Shown one piece after another: positions 41,326 to 49,570 of a DNA stretch of 64,000 nucleotides. The stretch comes from Archangium violaceum (GTDB lineage: Bacteria > Myxococcota > Myxococcia > Myxococcales > Myxococcaceae). How positions within the stretch are numbered: position 1 is the stretch's first letter; every line of letters starts with the position of its first letter. Below the pieces are notes generated by a model that saw nothing but the letters and a program-made list of their open reading frames with translations, had not been told where the DNA came from and ran no database searches. The DNA lies in contig NZ_CP069396.1 of the NCBI RefSeq assembly GCF_016887565.1, forward strand, positions 4,739,001 to 4,803,000. Direction: 5' to 3'. The position numbers were made by a program, and so were the translations under genes.

Positions 41326-41820
41326 ATGACACGTCGGACGGACGCCGCGGCGGTGCGGCTCGACTCGCTGGACCTGGGGCACCTGGCCCTGTTCGTGGGA
41401 ATGAGGGTGAACGACCTCGTGCTCGAGGAGCTGCACGCGGCGGGCTTCACGGGCCTGCGTCAGGCGCACGGGTACGTCTTCCAGCACCTGCTGGGAGGCG
41501 CGAGGTCGATTGGAGAGCTCGCGGGGTTGCTGGAGGTGACACAGCAGGCGGCGTCGAAGACGGTCGCCGAGCTGGAGAAGCTGGGCTACGTCGAGGAGGC
41601 CGGGTCCGACGACGCACGCGTCCGCCGGGTCCGTCTGTCGGCGCGCGGGCAGGCCGCCGTGGAGCGGAGCCGCTCGCTCCGGGCCGAGCTCGAGAAGCGC
41701 TTCGAGCGCCTCCAGGGGCGTCGCGCCCTCGAGGACGCGCGGAAGCTGCTGGGGGAGGTGCTCGAGTCGCTGGGAGGCGCGGAGGCCGTGCGGACCCGGC
41801 GGATCCGCTCCCCGCGCTGA
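41326..41820 (+). CDS. MarR-family transcriptional regulator
   Basis: 164 aa. The winged helix-turn-helix spans about residues 50-115 (IGELAGLLEVTQQAASKTVAE, then the wing GSDDARVRRVRLSARG). MarR dimers usually repress nearby genes and release DNA on binding aromatic or oxidising compounds. The twin palindromes in the divergent intergenic region are its likely sites. The chosen ATG (MTRRTDAA) is just past the second operator; longer frames would start within it. Confidence 0.9.
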   Translation: MTRRTDAAAVRLDSLDLGHLALFVGMRVNDLVLEELHAAGFTGLRQAHGYVFQHLLGGARSIGELAGLLEVTQQAASKTVAELEKLGYVEEAGSDDARVRRVRLSARGQAAVERSRSLRAELEKRFERLQGRRALEDARKLLGEVLESLGGAEAVRTRRIRSPR

Positions 41821-41829
41821 GGACCCCGC

Positions 41830-42327
41830 TCAGGCCGCGATGTAGCCGAGCGCCAGGTCGAAGATGAGCATCTCCAGCCGCTCGTGGTCCTGCTCGCCCA
41901 GGTCCGTGAAGTGGAAGGAGACCCGGCGGGGACCCTCGGGGGCGGCGGAGGCGATGGCGACGACCCGGGCGCGGCCCACCACCGGCTCCTCCTCCTGTCC
42001 CGGCAGCCACAGCACGAAGCCGCCGAGCTCGTCCTGGGCGGGAGTGCCGGCCAGCATGCAGGAGAAACCCCCCGAGGAGATGTCCAGGGTGCGGCTGCGC
42101 GCCGAGCCCGAGCGGAAGCCGATGTCCACGGGCATGCCCTTGGGGACGCGGAAGTTGCGCCGGGCGGCCGCTCCCGCCTGGAGTTTCTGCCCCTGGGCGG
42201 CCAGCAGCGTGCTCGCGAGCTGCTCACGCGCCTCCAGGTAGAGCACGCGCTCCTCGGTCGTGTGCAGCTTCCGGCGCGCACGCTCGTGAAGTTCTCGGAA
42301 GCTCGCCAGCCACGCGGAAAAGTCCAT
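41830..42327 (-). CDS. PilZ-domain protein
   Basis: 165 aa; the ATG giving MDFSAWLASF follows GGAGG. An N-terminal helical region (residues 5-50) precedes a PilZ domain with the c-di-GMP signature ARRNFRVP (RxxxR) and TLDISSGGFSCML (DxSxxG). It probably binds cyclic-di-GMP and acts on motility or polysaccharide output. It is convergent with marR, only 9 bp apart. Confidence 0.85.
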   Translation of the reverse strand: MDFSAWLASFRELHERARRKLHTTEERVLYLEAREQLASTLLAAQGQKLQAGAAARRNFRVPKGMPVDIGFRSGSARSRTLDISSGGFSCMLAGTPAQDELGGFVLWLPGQEEEPVVGRARVVAIASAAPEGPRRVSFHFTDLGEQDHERLEMLIFDLALGYIAA

Positions 42328-42470
42328 GGGTCCTCCAAGCATCCATTCTAGCGTGCTTTTCCGGACAGAAGTGGGACTGGATTAATCTTGCTATCCAGGT
42401 CTTTAAGAAAAGGCTATTAATACGACTTTCCCATCTTTCTCCCTCGCGATCCCGCGGGATGGAGGTCCGT

Positions 42471-43301
42471 ATGAGCAGCCAGAGCAGGAGCGGTCATCCC
42501 ATGAAGTGGCTGGTGGTGCTGGCGGTCGTGGCGGCGGGTTGCGGCGGCGGAGCGTCGTCCGTGGAAAGCGTCGAGCTGAAGGGCGCCGACGAGGAGCTCG
42601 GCACCAGCGCCAACGCGCTGACGGGCTGTGTCACCGCCGGCGCGAGCCTCCAGACGACCACGGACCTGAACCTGCGGAGCGGAGCCGGGACGAGCTACGG
42701 CATCCTGCTGACCATGCCGGGCAACAGCATCGCCAAGGAAGCGGGCGGGGGCTGTCCCACGAGCGGCTGGTACAAGGTTACCTACAGTGGCGTCACGGGC
42801 TGGGCCTCGGGCACCTACCTCACCCTGGTGGCCAGCTCCTCGACGGCGCGCGACGCCGCCGTGACGCGTGCCCAGGGCGCCATGGGCTTCTCCTACTGGT
42901 GGGGCCACGGTGCCTGGAAGTCTGGCGCCTCCGTGGGCTCGTGCTCGGGCAACTGCCCCAGCTGCACGCACAGCGGCTCGTACGGCGCGGACTGCTCTGG
43001 CTTCCTCGCCAAGGCGTGGGTGGTGCCCAGCACCAACAGCAACGTGTCGGTCGACTCGCACCCCTACGGCACCATCCACTTCAACGTCGACTCCAGCCAG
43101 TGGACGACCATCTCCCGTGACAGCCTGCTGAAGGCGGACGCGCTCGTGTACAACCAGGACGGCGCGGGCCACACCTTCCTCTACGAGTCGGGGGATGGCT
43201 GGGGCAGCATGTGGGCCTACGAGTGCAAGGGCTGCGCGTACGGCTGCGTGCACAACCTCCGCACCGCCACCACCACCTACCACGCCATCCGGCACTTCTA
43301 G
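42471..43301 (+). CDS. NlpC/P60 lipoprotein with SH3 domain
   Basis: 276 aa; the ATG follows GGAGGTCCGT. A lipoprotein signal (VVLAVVAAGCGG) is followed by a bacterial SH3 domain (residues ~60-125, TDLNLRSGAGTSYGIL, VTGWASGTYLTL) and a papain-like NlpC/P60 or CHAP-type domain: catalytic Cys in YGADCSGFLAKAW and His in GAGHTFLYES. Four extra cysteines (CSGNCPSC, CKGCAYGC) may form disulfides. Likely a cell-wall peptidase or amidase anchored in the envelope. An AT-rich promoter region (42385-42425) precedes it. Confidence 0.85.
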   Translation: MSSQSRSGHPMKWLVVLAVVAAGCGGGASSVESVELKGADEELGTSANALTGCVTAGASLQTTTDLNLRSGAGTSYGILLTMPGNSIAKEAGGGCPTSGWYKVTYSGVTGWASGTYLTLVASSSTARDAAVTRAQGAMGFSYWWGHGAWKSGASVGSCSGNCPSCTHSGSYGADCSGFLAKAWVVPSTNSNVSVDSHPYGTIHFNVDSSQWTTISRDSLLKADALVYNQDGAGHTFLYESGDGWGSMWAYECKGCAYGCVHNLRTATTTYHAIRHF

Positions 43302-43325
43302 TGGACATGGTCGTGTTGCGCATGC

Positions 43326-43361
43326 TCCCTCTCCCTCTGGGAGAGGGCGGGGGGTGAGGGT
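43326..43361 (+). repeat. REP-like palindromic repeat, copy 4
   Basis: CCCTCTCCC(TCT)GGGAGAGGG with the tail GGGTGAGGGT, 24 bp after the NlpC/P60 stop. It pairs with an inverted copy ~100 bp away. The 320-bp gap 43302-43621 holds these two repeats and no gene that I can support. Confidence 0.8.
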
Positions 43362-43462
43362 CGTCACCCTCGTGTTCCTCGCCCGGCTTGCATCGCGGGA
43401 CGCAACCGCCCCCCTCGCCGTCGTCTGTGAACTCCCATGGGGTCATGCGCTCCAGGGGGAAG

Positions 43463-43497
43463 ACCCTCACCCTAGCCCTCTCCCAGAGGGAGAGGGG
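43463..43497 (-). repeat. REP-like palindromic repeat, copy 5 (inverted)
   Basis: Same element in opposite orientation: ACCCTCACCC, then CCCTCTCCC(AGA)GGGAGAGGG. Together with copy 4 it encloses ~100 bp, giving a compound inverted unit. Confidence 0.8.
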
Positions 43498-43621
43498 ACA
43501 TCCACGGGCCCTCGGACCTTGTCCAAGGACTTCGTGGACACTCCACCAGCCCCGCCGAGGCTCGCGCTCCGGCCGTCGTGGGGTCCACCGCATCACCCGG
43601 TATCTTGGAAGGGTAGGGGTC

Positions 43622-44746
43622 ATGGAGTCGCGCAAGCGCGCTGGCGTCGTCATCCTGGGTCTCGTCGTCCTCGCGCTCGGCATCGCGTTCGTGACGGCAT
43701 GGTCGAGCGGCAAGGGCCACCCGGATTCCGCCACGAGCCCGGATGAGCCGGCGGCCTCGGCGGCCCAGGGGGGTGGTGCCAGCGCCACGGCCTCGTCGGG
43801 AGGCAAGGGCGGCGGACGGACATCAGGTGCCTCCCGGTCCGGTGATTCATCCAGGCCCCGCGAGGTCCTCGCGGAACTGGGTTGGGGCACCGGAGACTCC
43901 CAGCTCGGGCGCGAGCGTCCCCAGGAGGGCAACCCCGAGGCGCCCATGTCCCTGGCGGTGTCACCGCTCGGGGACGTCGTGGTGTTGGATCAGGTCAACG
44001 GCCGGCTCGTGAAGCTGAGTCCGGACGGCAAGGTCACCGGCACCACGCCCCTCACCCAGCAGACCCCGCAGGACGTCGCCGTGGCGAAGGACGGAACCGT
44101 GGTGGTGCTCGACCGGTTGCGGGACAAGACCGTGGCCATCATCGACCCCTACACGGGTGCGCTCAAAGGGGACCTGCCGGTGCAGGGCGAGGGCATCCCC
44201 AATCCCGGCGGCATCACCGGCACCTTCGTGGATGGGGACTCGGTGTACGTCGAGCGCGAGCACGGCGCGCTGATCCGCATCGGCGACCTCTCGGGCAAGG
44301 TCGACACCACGCGCCCGGAGATTCCCGGCCGCCCCACGCGCGACGGCCGCGCCTACATCCTCGCGCGCATCATCGACGGCCCGAGCGGCCGCCTCTTCCT
44401 CAACGTCGTGGATCGCCAGTCGGGCCAGCACCGCTACACCCGCGAGTACCGGCTGCAGTTCCCGCTGATGTTCATCACCCTGCTCGACTCCGACCGCGCC
44501 GGCATCATCTACCTGGCCGTCGCGGGCGAGCTGCCCACCGGCAAGGCCAGTCCGGCCACCGAGCACGCCGTGCGGCTCTTCTGCGTGGATCCGCTGGACG
44601 GCAAGGTCATCGGCCAGGCCGACCTGCCCCTCAACACCCTGCCCGAGGAGACCTTCCGGGACTTCACCGTGCTCGACGAGGGCGGGATCCTCTACCAGTA
44701 CCGCACCGAGTCCGGCGTCTCCCTGCGCCGCGCCGACTGCCGGTAG
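43622..44746 (+). CDS. Membrane-anchored beta-propeller protein
   Basis: 374 aa from MESRKRAGVVILGL. One N-terminal membrane segment (residues 7-28), a low-complexity Gly/Ser/Ala linker (30-80), then repeated beta-blade motifs (MSLAVSPLGDVVVLDQVNGRLVKL, DVAVAKDGTVVVLDRL, YVEREHGALIRIGDL) like NHL or six-bladed propellers. It probably binds a protein or glycan in the periplasm; no catalytic residues are evident. Longer frames upstream run through the repeats and are rejected. Confidence 0.75.
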   Translation: MESRKRAGVVILGLVVLALGIAFVTAWSSGKGHPDSATSPDEPAASAAQGGGASATASSGGKGGGRTSGASRSGDSSRPREVLAELGWGTGDSQLGRERPQEGNPEAPMSLAVSPLGDVVVLDQVNGRLVKLSPDGKVTGTTPLTQQTPQDVAVAKDGTVVVLDRLRDKTVAIIDPYTGALKGDLPVQGEGIPNPGGITGTFVDGDSVYVEREHGALIRIGDLSGKVDTTRPEIPGRPTRDGRAYILARIIDGPSGRLFLNVVDRQSGQHRYTREYRLQFPLMFITLLDSDRAGIIYLAVAGELPTGKASPATEHAVRLFCVDPLDGKVIGQADLPLNTLPEETFRDFTVLDEGGILYQYRTESGVSLRRADCR

Positions 44747-44850
44747 GGCGGAGCGGAGCTCGCCTCCCGCACGGCTTCTCCTCCAGGAGTCCCAGTTCGT
44801 CGGGTTTTTCCGGTTGCTGGACGGACCTCGGCTTGTTACCTTGCCCCTGA

Positions 44851-44880
44851 TTTTTGATTGATAAAATCGTCAATCAAAAA
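44851..44880. promoter_or_regulatory. 11-bp inverted repeat before the ferredoxin/P450 operon
   Basis: TTTTTGATTGA, 8 bp, then its perfect complement TCAATCAAAAA, ending right at the ribosome site of the ferredoxin gene. The segment is unusually AT-rich for this genome and contains a possible -10 (TAAAAT) in its centre. It looks like a repressor operator. Confidence 0.6.
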
Positions 44881-44890
44881 GGAGATGAGC

Positions 44891-45085
44891 GTGAAGATCG
44901 TGGTCGATTGGGATCGCTGTGAGGCCAATGGCGTGTGCATGAACGTGGCGCCGGAGGCCTTCAACCTGGACGACAAGGACACGCTGCACGTGCTCACGGA
45001 GAACGTGACGCCCGAGCTGCGAGCCAAGGTGGAGAAGGCCGTGCGTGATTGCCCGCGCCAGGCGCTCTCCCTGTCCAACGACTGA
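44891..45085 (+). CDS. P450-associated [3Fe-4S]-type ferredoxin
   Basis: 64 aa from the GTG that follows GGAGATGAGC; an ATG two codons earlier sits directly on the ribosome site. DRCEANGVCMNVAPEAFNLDD and RDCPRQAL give three cluster cysteines (C-x5-C ... CP), the pattern of single-cluster ferredoxins that feed electrons to cytochrome P450s. The P450 gene follows 34 bp later in the same operon and is its likely partner. Confidence 0.92.
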   Translation: MKIVVDWDRCEANGVCMNVAPEAFNLDDKDTLHVLTENVTPELRAKVEKAVRDCPRQALSLSND

Positions 45086-45119
45086 CCCCGCGCAGTACCC
45101 CTCGAAAAGGAGTTCATCG

Positions 45120-46379
45120 ATGTCCGGCAACCCGACGAACCAGAGTGAGACCCGGCCCGCGGTGCAGTTCAATCCCTACGCGCCCGGCTATGACGTGAAT
45201 CCCTATCCCGCGCTCGAGAAGCTGCGGACGGAAGCGCCGCTCTTCTACTGGGAGCAGGGGCGCGGCTGGCTCGTCACCCGGTATGAGGACGCGGTGGCCG
45301 TGCTCCGCGATGGCCAGCGGTTCTCGCCCAACCGGGAACACTGGGAGTTCGCCGCCTCGCTGGGCGCCTCCGCGATCGTCCCCGAGCTGGCGGAGCTGAA
45401 CAAGAACGGGCTGTTCGCCCTGGACGCGCAGAACCACGCTCGCGTGCGCAAGCTCGTCAGCCCGGCGCTCACCCCGCGCGCCATCGAGCGGCTGCGCCCG
45501 GAGATCCAGGCCATCGTCGATGAGATCCTCGACGGCGTGGCGGCCAGGGGCCGGATGGACGTGGTCAACGAGTTCGCCGAGCGCATCCCCGCGCGTGTCA
45601 TCGGCTCCATGCTGAAGATCCCCAAGGGTCGCGAGGAGCTGTTCCAGGACTTCACGAACGCGGTGGTCAAGAACTTCCTCCCTGGCCTGGTGACTCCCGA
45701 GGAGCAGGAGATCCTGCGCGGACACATCCGCGAGGGGCTCGCCCTGGTGAGCGAGACGATCGAGGACCGGCGCCGCAACCCGCTGGAGAACGACATCATG
45801 ACCGCGCTCATCCAGACGGAGGAGCAGGGGGACAAGCTCAACAAGCAGGAGCTGCTCTCGCTGGTGTCCGCGCTCATCGTGGGAGGCTTCGAGACCACCA
45901 TCCACCTGATTGCCTTCTGCACGTACAACCTGCTGCAGCGGCCCGAGGTGCTCGCCCAGGTGAAGAGCGAGCCCGAGCTGTTCAAGAACCTGATCGAGGA
46001 GGTGCTGCGCTTCGACAACTTCGGGAAGATGGGGATCGCCCGCTACGCCCTGGAGGACGTGGAGCTGGGCGGGGTGCGCATCAAGAAGGGCCAGATGCTG
46101 CTCATCATGCTCAACAGCGCGCTGCGCGACGAGAGCACGTTCGACAAGGCGGATGCCTTCGATATCCGGCGCAACACGAACGTGAGCATCGCGTTCGGTC
46201 ACGGGGCGCACTACTGCATCGGAGCGAACCTGGCGCGGCTCGAGGTGCAGATCGCCGTGGGCACCCTGGTGCGCCGCTTCCCGGAGCTGCGGCTCGTGAA
46301 GCAGCCCTCGTTCGGACCGCACCCCGTCATCCGCCGGATGGAGGCGCTCGAGGTCGACCTCCGCTCGCCCTCGGCGTGA
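45120..46379 (+). CDS. Cytochrome P450
   Basis: 419 aa; the ATG follows AAAAGGAG. I-helix oxygen-activation motif ALIVGGFETTIH, ExxR in IEEVLRFDN, and the heme loop AFGHGAHYCIGANLAR with the axial Cys. It is a soluble bacterial class I enzyme reduced by the upstream ferredoxin. The usual acidic/Thr pair (E-T-T) is present, so it should be a monooxygenase. The substrate is unknown: no biosynthetic core enzyme is next to it, and the NRPS is 38 kb away. Confidence 0.95.
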   Translation: MSGNPTNQSETRPAVQFNPYAPGYDVNPYPALEKLRTEAPLFYWEQGRGWLVTRYEDAVAVLRDGQRFSPNREHWEFAASLGASAIVPELAELNKNGLFALDAQNHARVRKLVSPALTPRAIERLRPEIQAIVDEILDGVAARGRMDVVNEFAERIPARVIGSMLKIPKGREELFQDFTNAVVKNFLPGLVTPEEQEILRGHIREGLALVSETIEDRRRNPLENDIMTALIQTEEQGDKLNKQELLSLVSALIVGGFETTIHLIAFCTYNLLQRPEVLAQVKSEPELFKNLIEEVLRFDNFGKMGIARYALEDVELGGVRIKKGQMLLIMLNSALRDESTFDKADAFDIRRNTNVSIAFGHGAHYCIGANLARLEVQIAVGTLVRRFPELRLVKQPSFGPHPVIRRMEALEVDLRSPSA

Positions 46380-46439
46380 CGCTGTCATTTCCTCGTGAAT
46401 GAGCACGAGGCGTCCGCGTCACACCGCCCTCGCTGTAGC

Positions 46440-47141
46440 TCAGGCCGGCGCGCCGTACGTCTTCTCGAGGTAGGCGACGATGTCGGCGGACTCGAACATC
46501 GCCGTGCCGGTGTTCGGGTCCGAGAGGTAGGGCACCATCATCCGCCCCGAGCGCGCGACGAAGTCCGCGCGGCGTGGGCTCCCCTTGGCCACGTTGTGCA
46601 GCAGGTAGGGGAGCTCCAGCCGGCAGAGCGTCTCGCGGACGATGCGGCAGTAGGGCGAGGCCTCGAAGCTCCACAGCTCCAGCGGCTTCTCCGGGGCGCG
46701 GCTCGGCCGGGCCCGCGCGCCACCGAGCCCGCGCGTCCACGACGCGAGCATGGAGCCCGCGTTGGTGAGCGGCCCGAGCGCCAGCGCGGTGGGCACCTTG
46801 CCATCGCCATACGTCTCGAAGAGGTAGCGGATGATGGCGTTGGACTCGTACATCCGCTGGCCGGTGTTCGGGTCCACGAGGTAGGGGAACTGCTGCTTGC
46901 CGCCCAGCTCCACCGCACGGGGACGGAAGCGGGTGCCGCCCTTGGGGCACGGGTAGATGAAGGCCTCCAGGTCGAGCAGGCTGAGGGCCTCGCGCACCTT
47001 GCGGCAGAAGGGGCAGTTCTCGAACTCGTAGAGCTCCAGCGGCTTGTCGGGACGCTTGCCGAGCGCGCTCACGCGCATGCCCAATCCGAGCCGGGCCACG
47101 CTGGCCGCCAGGGACGTCGTCACATTCACGGTCCGGTTCAT
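46440..47141 (-). CDS. Tandem thioredoxin-fold (GST N-terminal-like) protein
   Basis: 233 aa from MNRTVNVTTSL, preceded by GAGGAGAGAG. Two copies of a GST_N/glutaredoxin-like domain: the first at ~34-115 (LYEFENCPFCRKVREAL, FPYLVDPNTGQRMYES), the second at ~150-230 (LWSFEASPYCRIVRETL, VPYLSDPNTGTAMFES). The first keeps CPFC, the second only SPYC. No GST C-terminal helical domain is present. A thiol-redox role is likely; the partner is unknown. Confidence 0.82.
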   Translation of the reverse strand: MNRTVNVTTSLAASVARLGLGMRVSALGKRPDKPLELYEFENCPFCRKVREALSLLDLEAFIYPCPKGGTRFRPRAVELGGKQQFPYLVDPNTGQRMYESNAIIRYLFETYGDGKVPTALALGPLTNAGSMLASWTRGLGGARARPSRAPEKPLELWSFEASPYCRIVRETLCRLELPYLLHNVAKGSPRRADFVARSGRMMVPYLSDPNTGTAMFESADIVAYLEKTYGAPA

Positions 47142-47349
47142 CGCTCTCTCTCCTCGGGGGACGGTGTCTCGCGCGCTCACCCCGGATTTCCCGGTCCAAG
47201 CTAAACACGCCGCCGCGTCAGGTGGCGTGGAATCGCGGCCTCGAGTTCCCGCCAGGACAGCGGCCGAGCGGCGAGCCCGGACCGGATGGCACGTGAATGC
47301 ATTTCCCCGAGGTCCACTCGAACGAGTGAGAGACACAAGGAGGCTGCAC

Positions 47350-47976
47350 GTGAACGCATGGAAGAAGGGTTGGGTGCTCGTCCCGGCGCTGATCCTGGGC
47401 GGGATGGGCTGCGTGACTCCGGGCAAGCGGACCGCGGCGGGCGCGGCGGCGGGCGCCATCGTGGGAGCGGGAGCCGGGGCCATCGCGGGGGGGGACCTGG
47501 AGGGTGCGGTCATTGGAGCCGGCGTGGGGGCCGCGGCGGGCGGCGCCGTGGGCAATTATCTCGATCGGCAGGCGCGCGAGCTGGAGCAGGTCGCGGAGAC
47601 CCAGCGGACGGACCACGGCATCCTGCTGAACCTGCGGAACGACCTGCTCTTCGACACCGACAGCGCCGTCCTCACCGAGGGCGCCATCTCCCAGGTGTCG
47701 CGCATCGGAGACATCCTCACGAAGTACCCGGAGGATCACATCCGGGTCGAGGGCCACGCCGACAGCCGCGGCACGGTGGCCTACAACGAAGCGCTTTCGC
47801 TCCGCCGCGCCGAGGCCGTCGCGCGAGTGTTGACCTCACGGGGAGTGACGCCACGGCAGATGCTGGTGCTGGGCATGGGAGAGTCGAAGCCGGTGGCATC
47901 GAACGCCTCCGACGACGGCCGCTCCGCCAACCGCCGGGTCCAGCTCCACATCACCGTGCCGCCCCCCACCTCGTGA
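47350..47976 (+). CDS. OmpA-family lipoprotein with glycine zipper
   Basis: 208 aa from a GTG after AAGGAGG. A lipoprotein signal (ILGGMGCVTP) is followed by a glycine-zipper segment (residues 30-70, GAIVGAGAGAIAGG) and an OmpA-like peptidoglycan-binding domain (DLLFDTDSAVL, VEGHADSRGTVAYNEALSLRRA, SANRRVQLHI). It probably tethers the outer membrane to peptidoglycan, in the manner of YiaD/Pal. Confidence 0.9.
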   Translation: MNAWKKGWVLVPALILGGMGCVTPGKRTAAGAAAGAIVGAGAGAIAGGDLEGAVIGAGVGAAAGGAVGNYLDRQARELEQVAETQRTDHGILLNLRNDLLFDTDSAVLTEGAISQVSRIGDILTKYPEDHIRVEGHADSRGTVAYNEALSLRRAEAVARVLTSRGVTPRQMLVLGMGESKPVASNASDDGRSANRRVQLHITVPPPTS

Positions 47977-47992
47977 GGAGGTGCGCCAGCCC

Positions 47993-48880
47993 TCACTGGC
48001 TCCACTGCGCGTCGAGCAGGAACCGGGAGATCCTCCCCGACAGCCAGGCGCGGAACTCATCGGTCGTCGGCGGGCAGTGCAGGCAGTTGGCGATGAGCTC
48101 CGTGTCCTTCAGGTTCGGCAGGACCTTCGCCGCCCGGTCGAGCAGCTTGCGCCCCGGAAAGCTGAGGTCCTTGTCGGCCCCGATGACGAGCGTCGGCGCG
48201 GTCAGGTTCGCGAGCTCCTCGGGCTTCGCGAGGGGCGGGATGCGCATGTCGAGGTCGATGCCGCGGAAGGCCTCGCCCAGGTAGCGTGTCCAGTCGTCGC
48301 CGACCGTCGTCAGCAGGTGCTGAACGGACCGCGCGAGCCGCTTCTCGCTCGGGAACGCGCGATACAGGAGCATCGGCAGGCCGAGCTTGAAGAAGCCATC
48401 GAGCGGCGGACCGCTGACCATGCCCGCCGGGACGAGCAACACCAGCCGGTCGATCCGCTCCGGCGCATGGGCCGCGAGCCGCAGCGCGACGAAGCCGCCG
48501 TAGCTCACCGCGATGACGTGGGCCTTCGGAAGCGCGAGGCCCTCCATGACCTCGGCGAGCCAGATTCCGTACGAGTTGTCGCTCACCGAGGGCCGCACCT
48601 CGGCGCTCTTCACCGACTGGCCGATGATGTCGACCGCGTGGACGCGGAAGGTCGACAGCAGGGGCGCGAGCTCGGAGAGCACGTGGGCGGACGAGGCCAG
48701 CGCGCCGTGCAGGATGACGACCGGGGGGCCATCCTCCGGGCCGCCGACGAGGACGTGGGTCTCGCCGAAGCGCGTGGCCACGCGGCGCTCGGTGGTCTTC
48801 GTGGGGAGCTTGGCGCGGAAGGTCTGGTACCAGCCCTCGAGGGCGGTGCGGGCGGCGGGGGTCTTCACGAGCGATTTCAT
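47993..48880 (-). CDS. Alpha/beta hydrolase, coupled to tetR
   Basis: 295 aa, cytoplasmic. VVILHGALASSAHVLSELAPLL forms the oxyanion region, VIAVSYGGFVALRLA carries the nucleophile Ser, and VIGADKDLSFPG the acid. The usual terminal His is less clear (ANCLHCPPT). The gene overlaps the upstream tetR by 4 nt (ATGA). Probably an esterase or lactonase whose substrate induces it. Confidence 0.85.
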   Translation of the reverse strand: MKSLVKTPAARTALEGWYQTFRAKLPTKTTERRVATRFGETHVLVGGPEDGPPVVILHGALASSAHVLSELAPLLSTFRVHAVDIIGQSVKSAEVRPSVSDNSYGIWLAEVMEGLALPKAHVIAVSYGGFVALRLAAHAPERIDRLVLLVPAGMVSGPPLDGFFKLGLPMLLYRAFPSEKRLARSVQHLLTTVGDDWTRYLGEAFRGIDLDMRIPPLAKPEELANLTAPTLVIGADKDLSFPGRKLLDRAAKVLPNLKDTELIANCLHCPPTTDEFRAWLSGRISRFLLDAQWSQ

Positions 48881-49494
48881 CGGCGGGTCCTCCGGTCAGG
48901 GGTTCGTGGCAGCAGGCCGCGCAGGTGCTGGGCGACGAGACCGTCGACCATCCGCACCGGTGCGTCGTTCGCGCCCTGGGCCCAGGCGATGAGCGCGAAG
49001 TAGTAGAAGGACAGGTAGGCCACGGCGAAGAGCGGGGCCTCGGCGGCCGAGTCGACTCCGGCCTTCGCGGCGGCGGCCTGGTAGAGCCCGGCGATACGCG
49101 CGTGGACCTTCGTCACCTGTCCGGAGAAGCGCTGTGCCCAGGGAGGCTCGGCGAACAGCGATTCCTTCAGGAGCGTCCGCGAGAGCTTCGGGTGCGCCTG
49201 GTAGTAGCCGAAGAACGACTCGGTGATGGCGTGCAGCTGCGTCTCGAGCTCCGCCTCGGGCAGCTCGCGCAGCGCCCGCTCGATCGTCTCCTCCAGGTCA
49301 TCGAAGAGGGCGGCGTGCAGCAGCTCCTTCTTGTCCTTGAAGTGGACGATGACCGTCGCCGCCGACACGTTCGCTTCCGCCGCGATGGCCCGCAGGTTGG
49401 CCTCGTCGAAGCCGTGCTCCTCGAAGTGCCGGCGCGCGGCCTTCAGCACCCGGAGCCGGGTCTCTTCCTTCTGCTGGGCACGGCCGGTGGACAT
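48877..49494 (-). CDS. TetR-family transcriptional regulator
   Basis: 205 aa. The N-terminal helix-turn-helix spans residues 12-58 (RLRVLKAARRHFEEHGFDEA, IAAEANVSAATVIVHFKDKKEL); the rest is the helical ligand-binding domain. It is co-translated with the hydrolase gene. A 33-bp near-perfect palindrome 12 bp upstream is its likely operator, giving autorepression lifted by a ligand. Confidence 0.92.
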   Translation of the reverse strand: MSTGRAQQKEETRLRVLKAARRHFEEHGFDEANLRAIAAEANVSAATVIVHFKDKKELLHAALFDDLEETIERALRELPEAELETQLHAITESFFGYYQAHPKLSRTLLKESLFAEPPWAQRFSGQVTKVHARIAGLYQAAAAKAGVDSAAEAPLFAVAYLSFYYFALIAWAQGANDAPVRMVDGLVAQHLRGLLPRTPDRRTRR

Positions 49495-49505
49495 GACGCT
49501 CCAGT

Positions 49506-49538
49506 TCGCTAAACACGTTCAATGAACATGTTTAGCGA
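49506..49538 (-). promoter_or_regulatory. TetR operator palindrome
   Basis: Arms TCGCTAAACACGTTCA and TGAACATGTTTAGCGA around a single A, with one mismatch, directly upstream of the tetR ATG. A 10-bp half-site (GCTAAACACG) also occurs at 47200-47209 in front of the tandem thioredoxin-fold gene. Confidence 0.75.
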
Positions 49539-49570
49539 GTTCTGGTCGCCAGCGCAACCCGGGGTGGACG

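Noticed and set aside
46391-46410. Small hairpin (CCTCGT/ACGAGG) after the P450 gene
   Set aside because: The 6-bp stem with an 8-nt loop and no T-tract is too weak to call a terminator.
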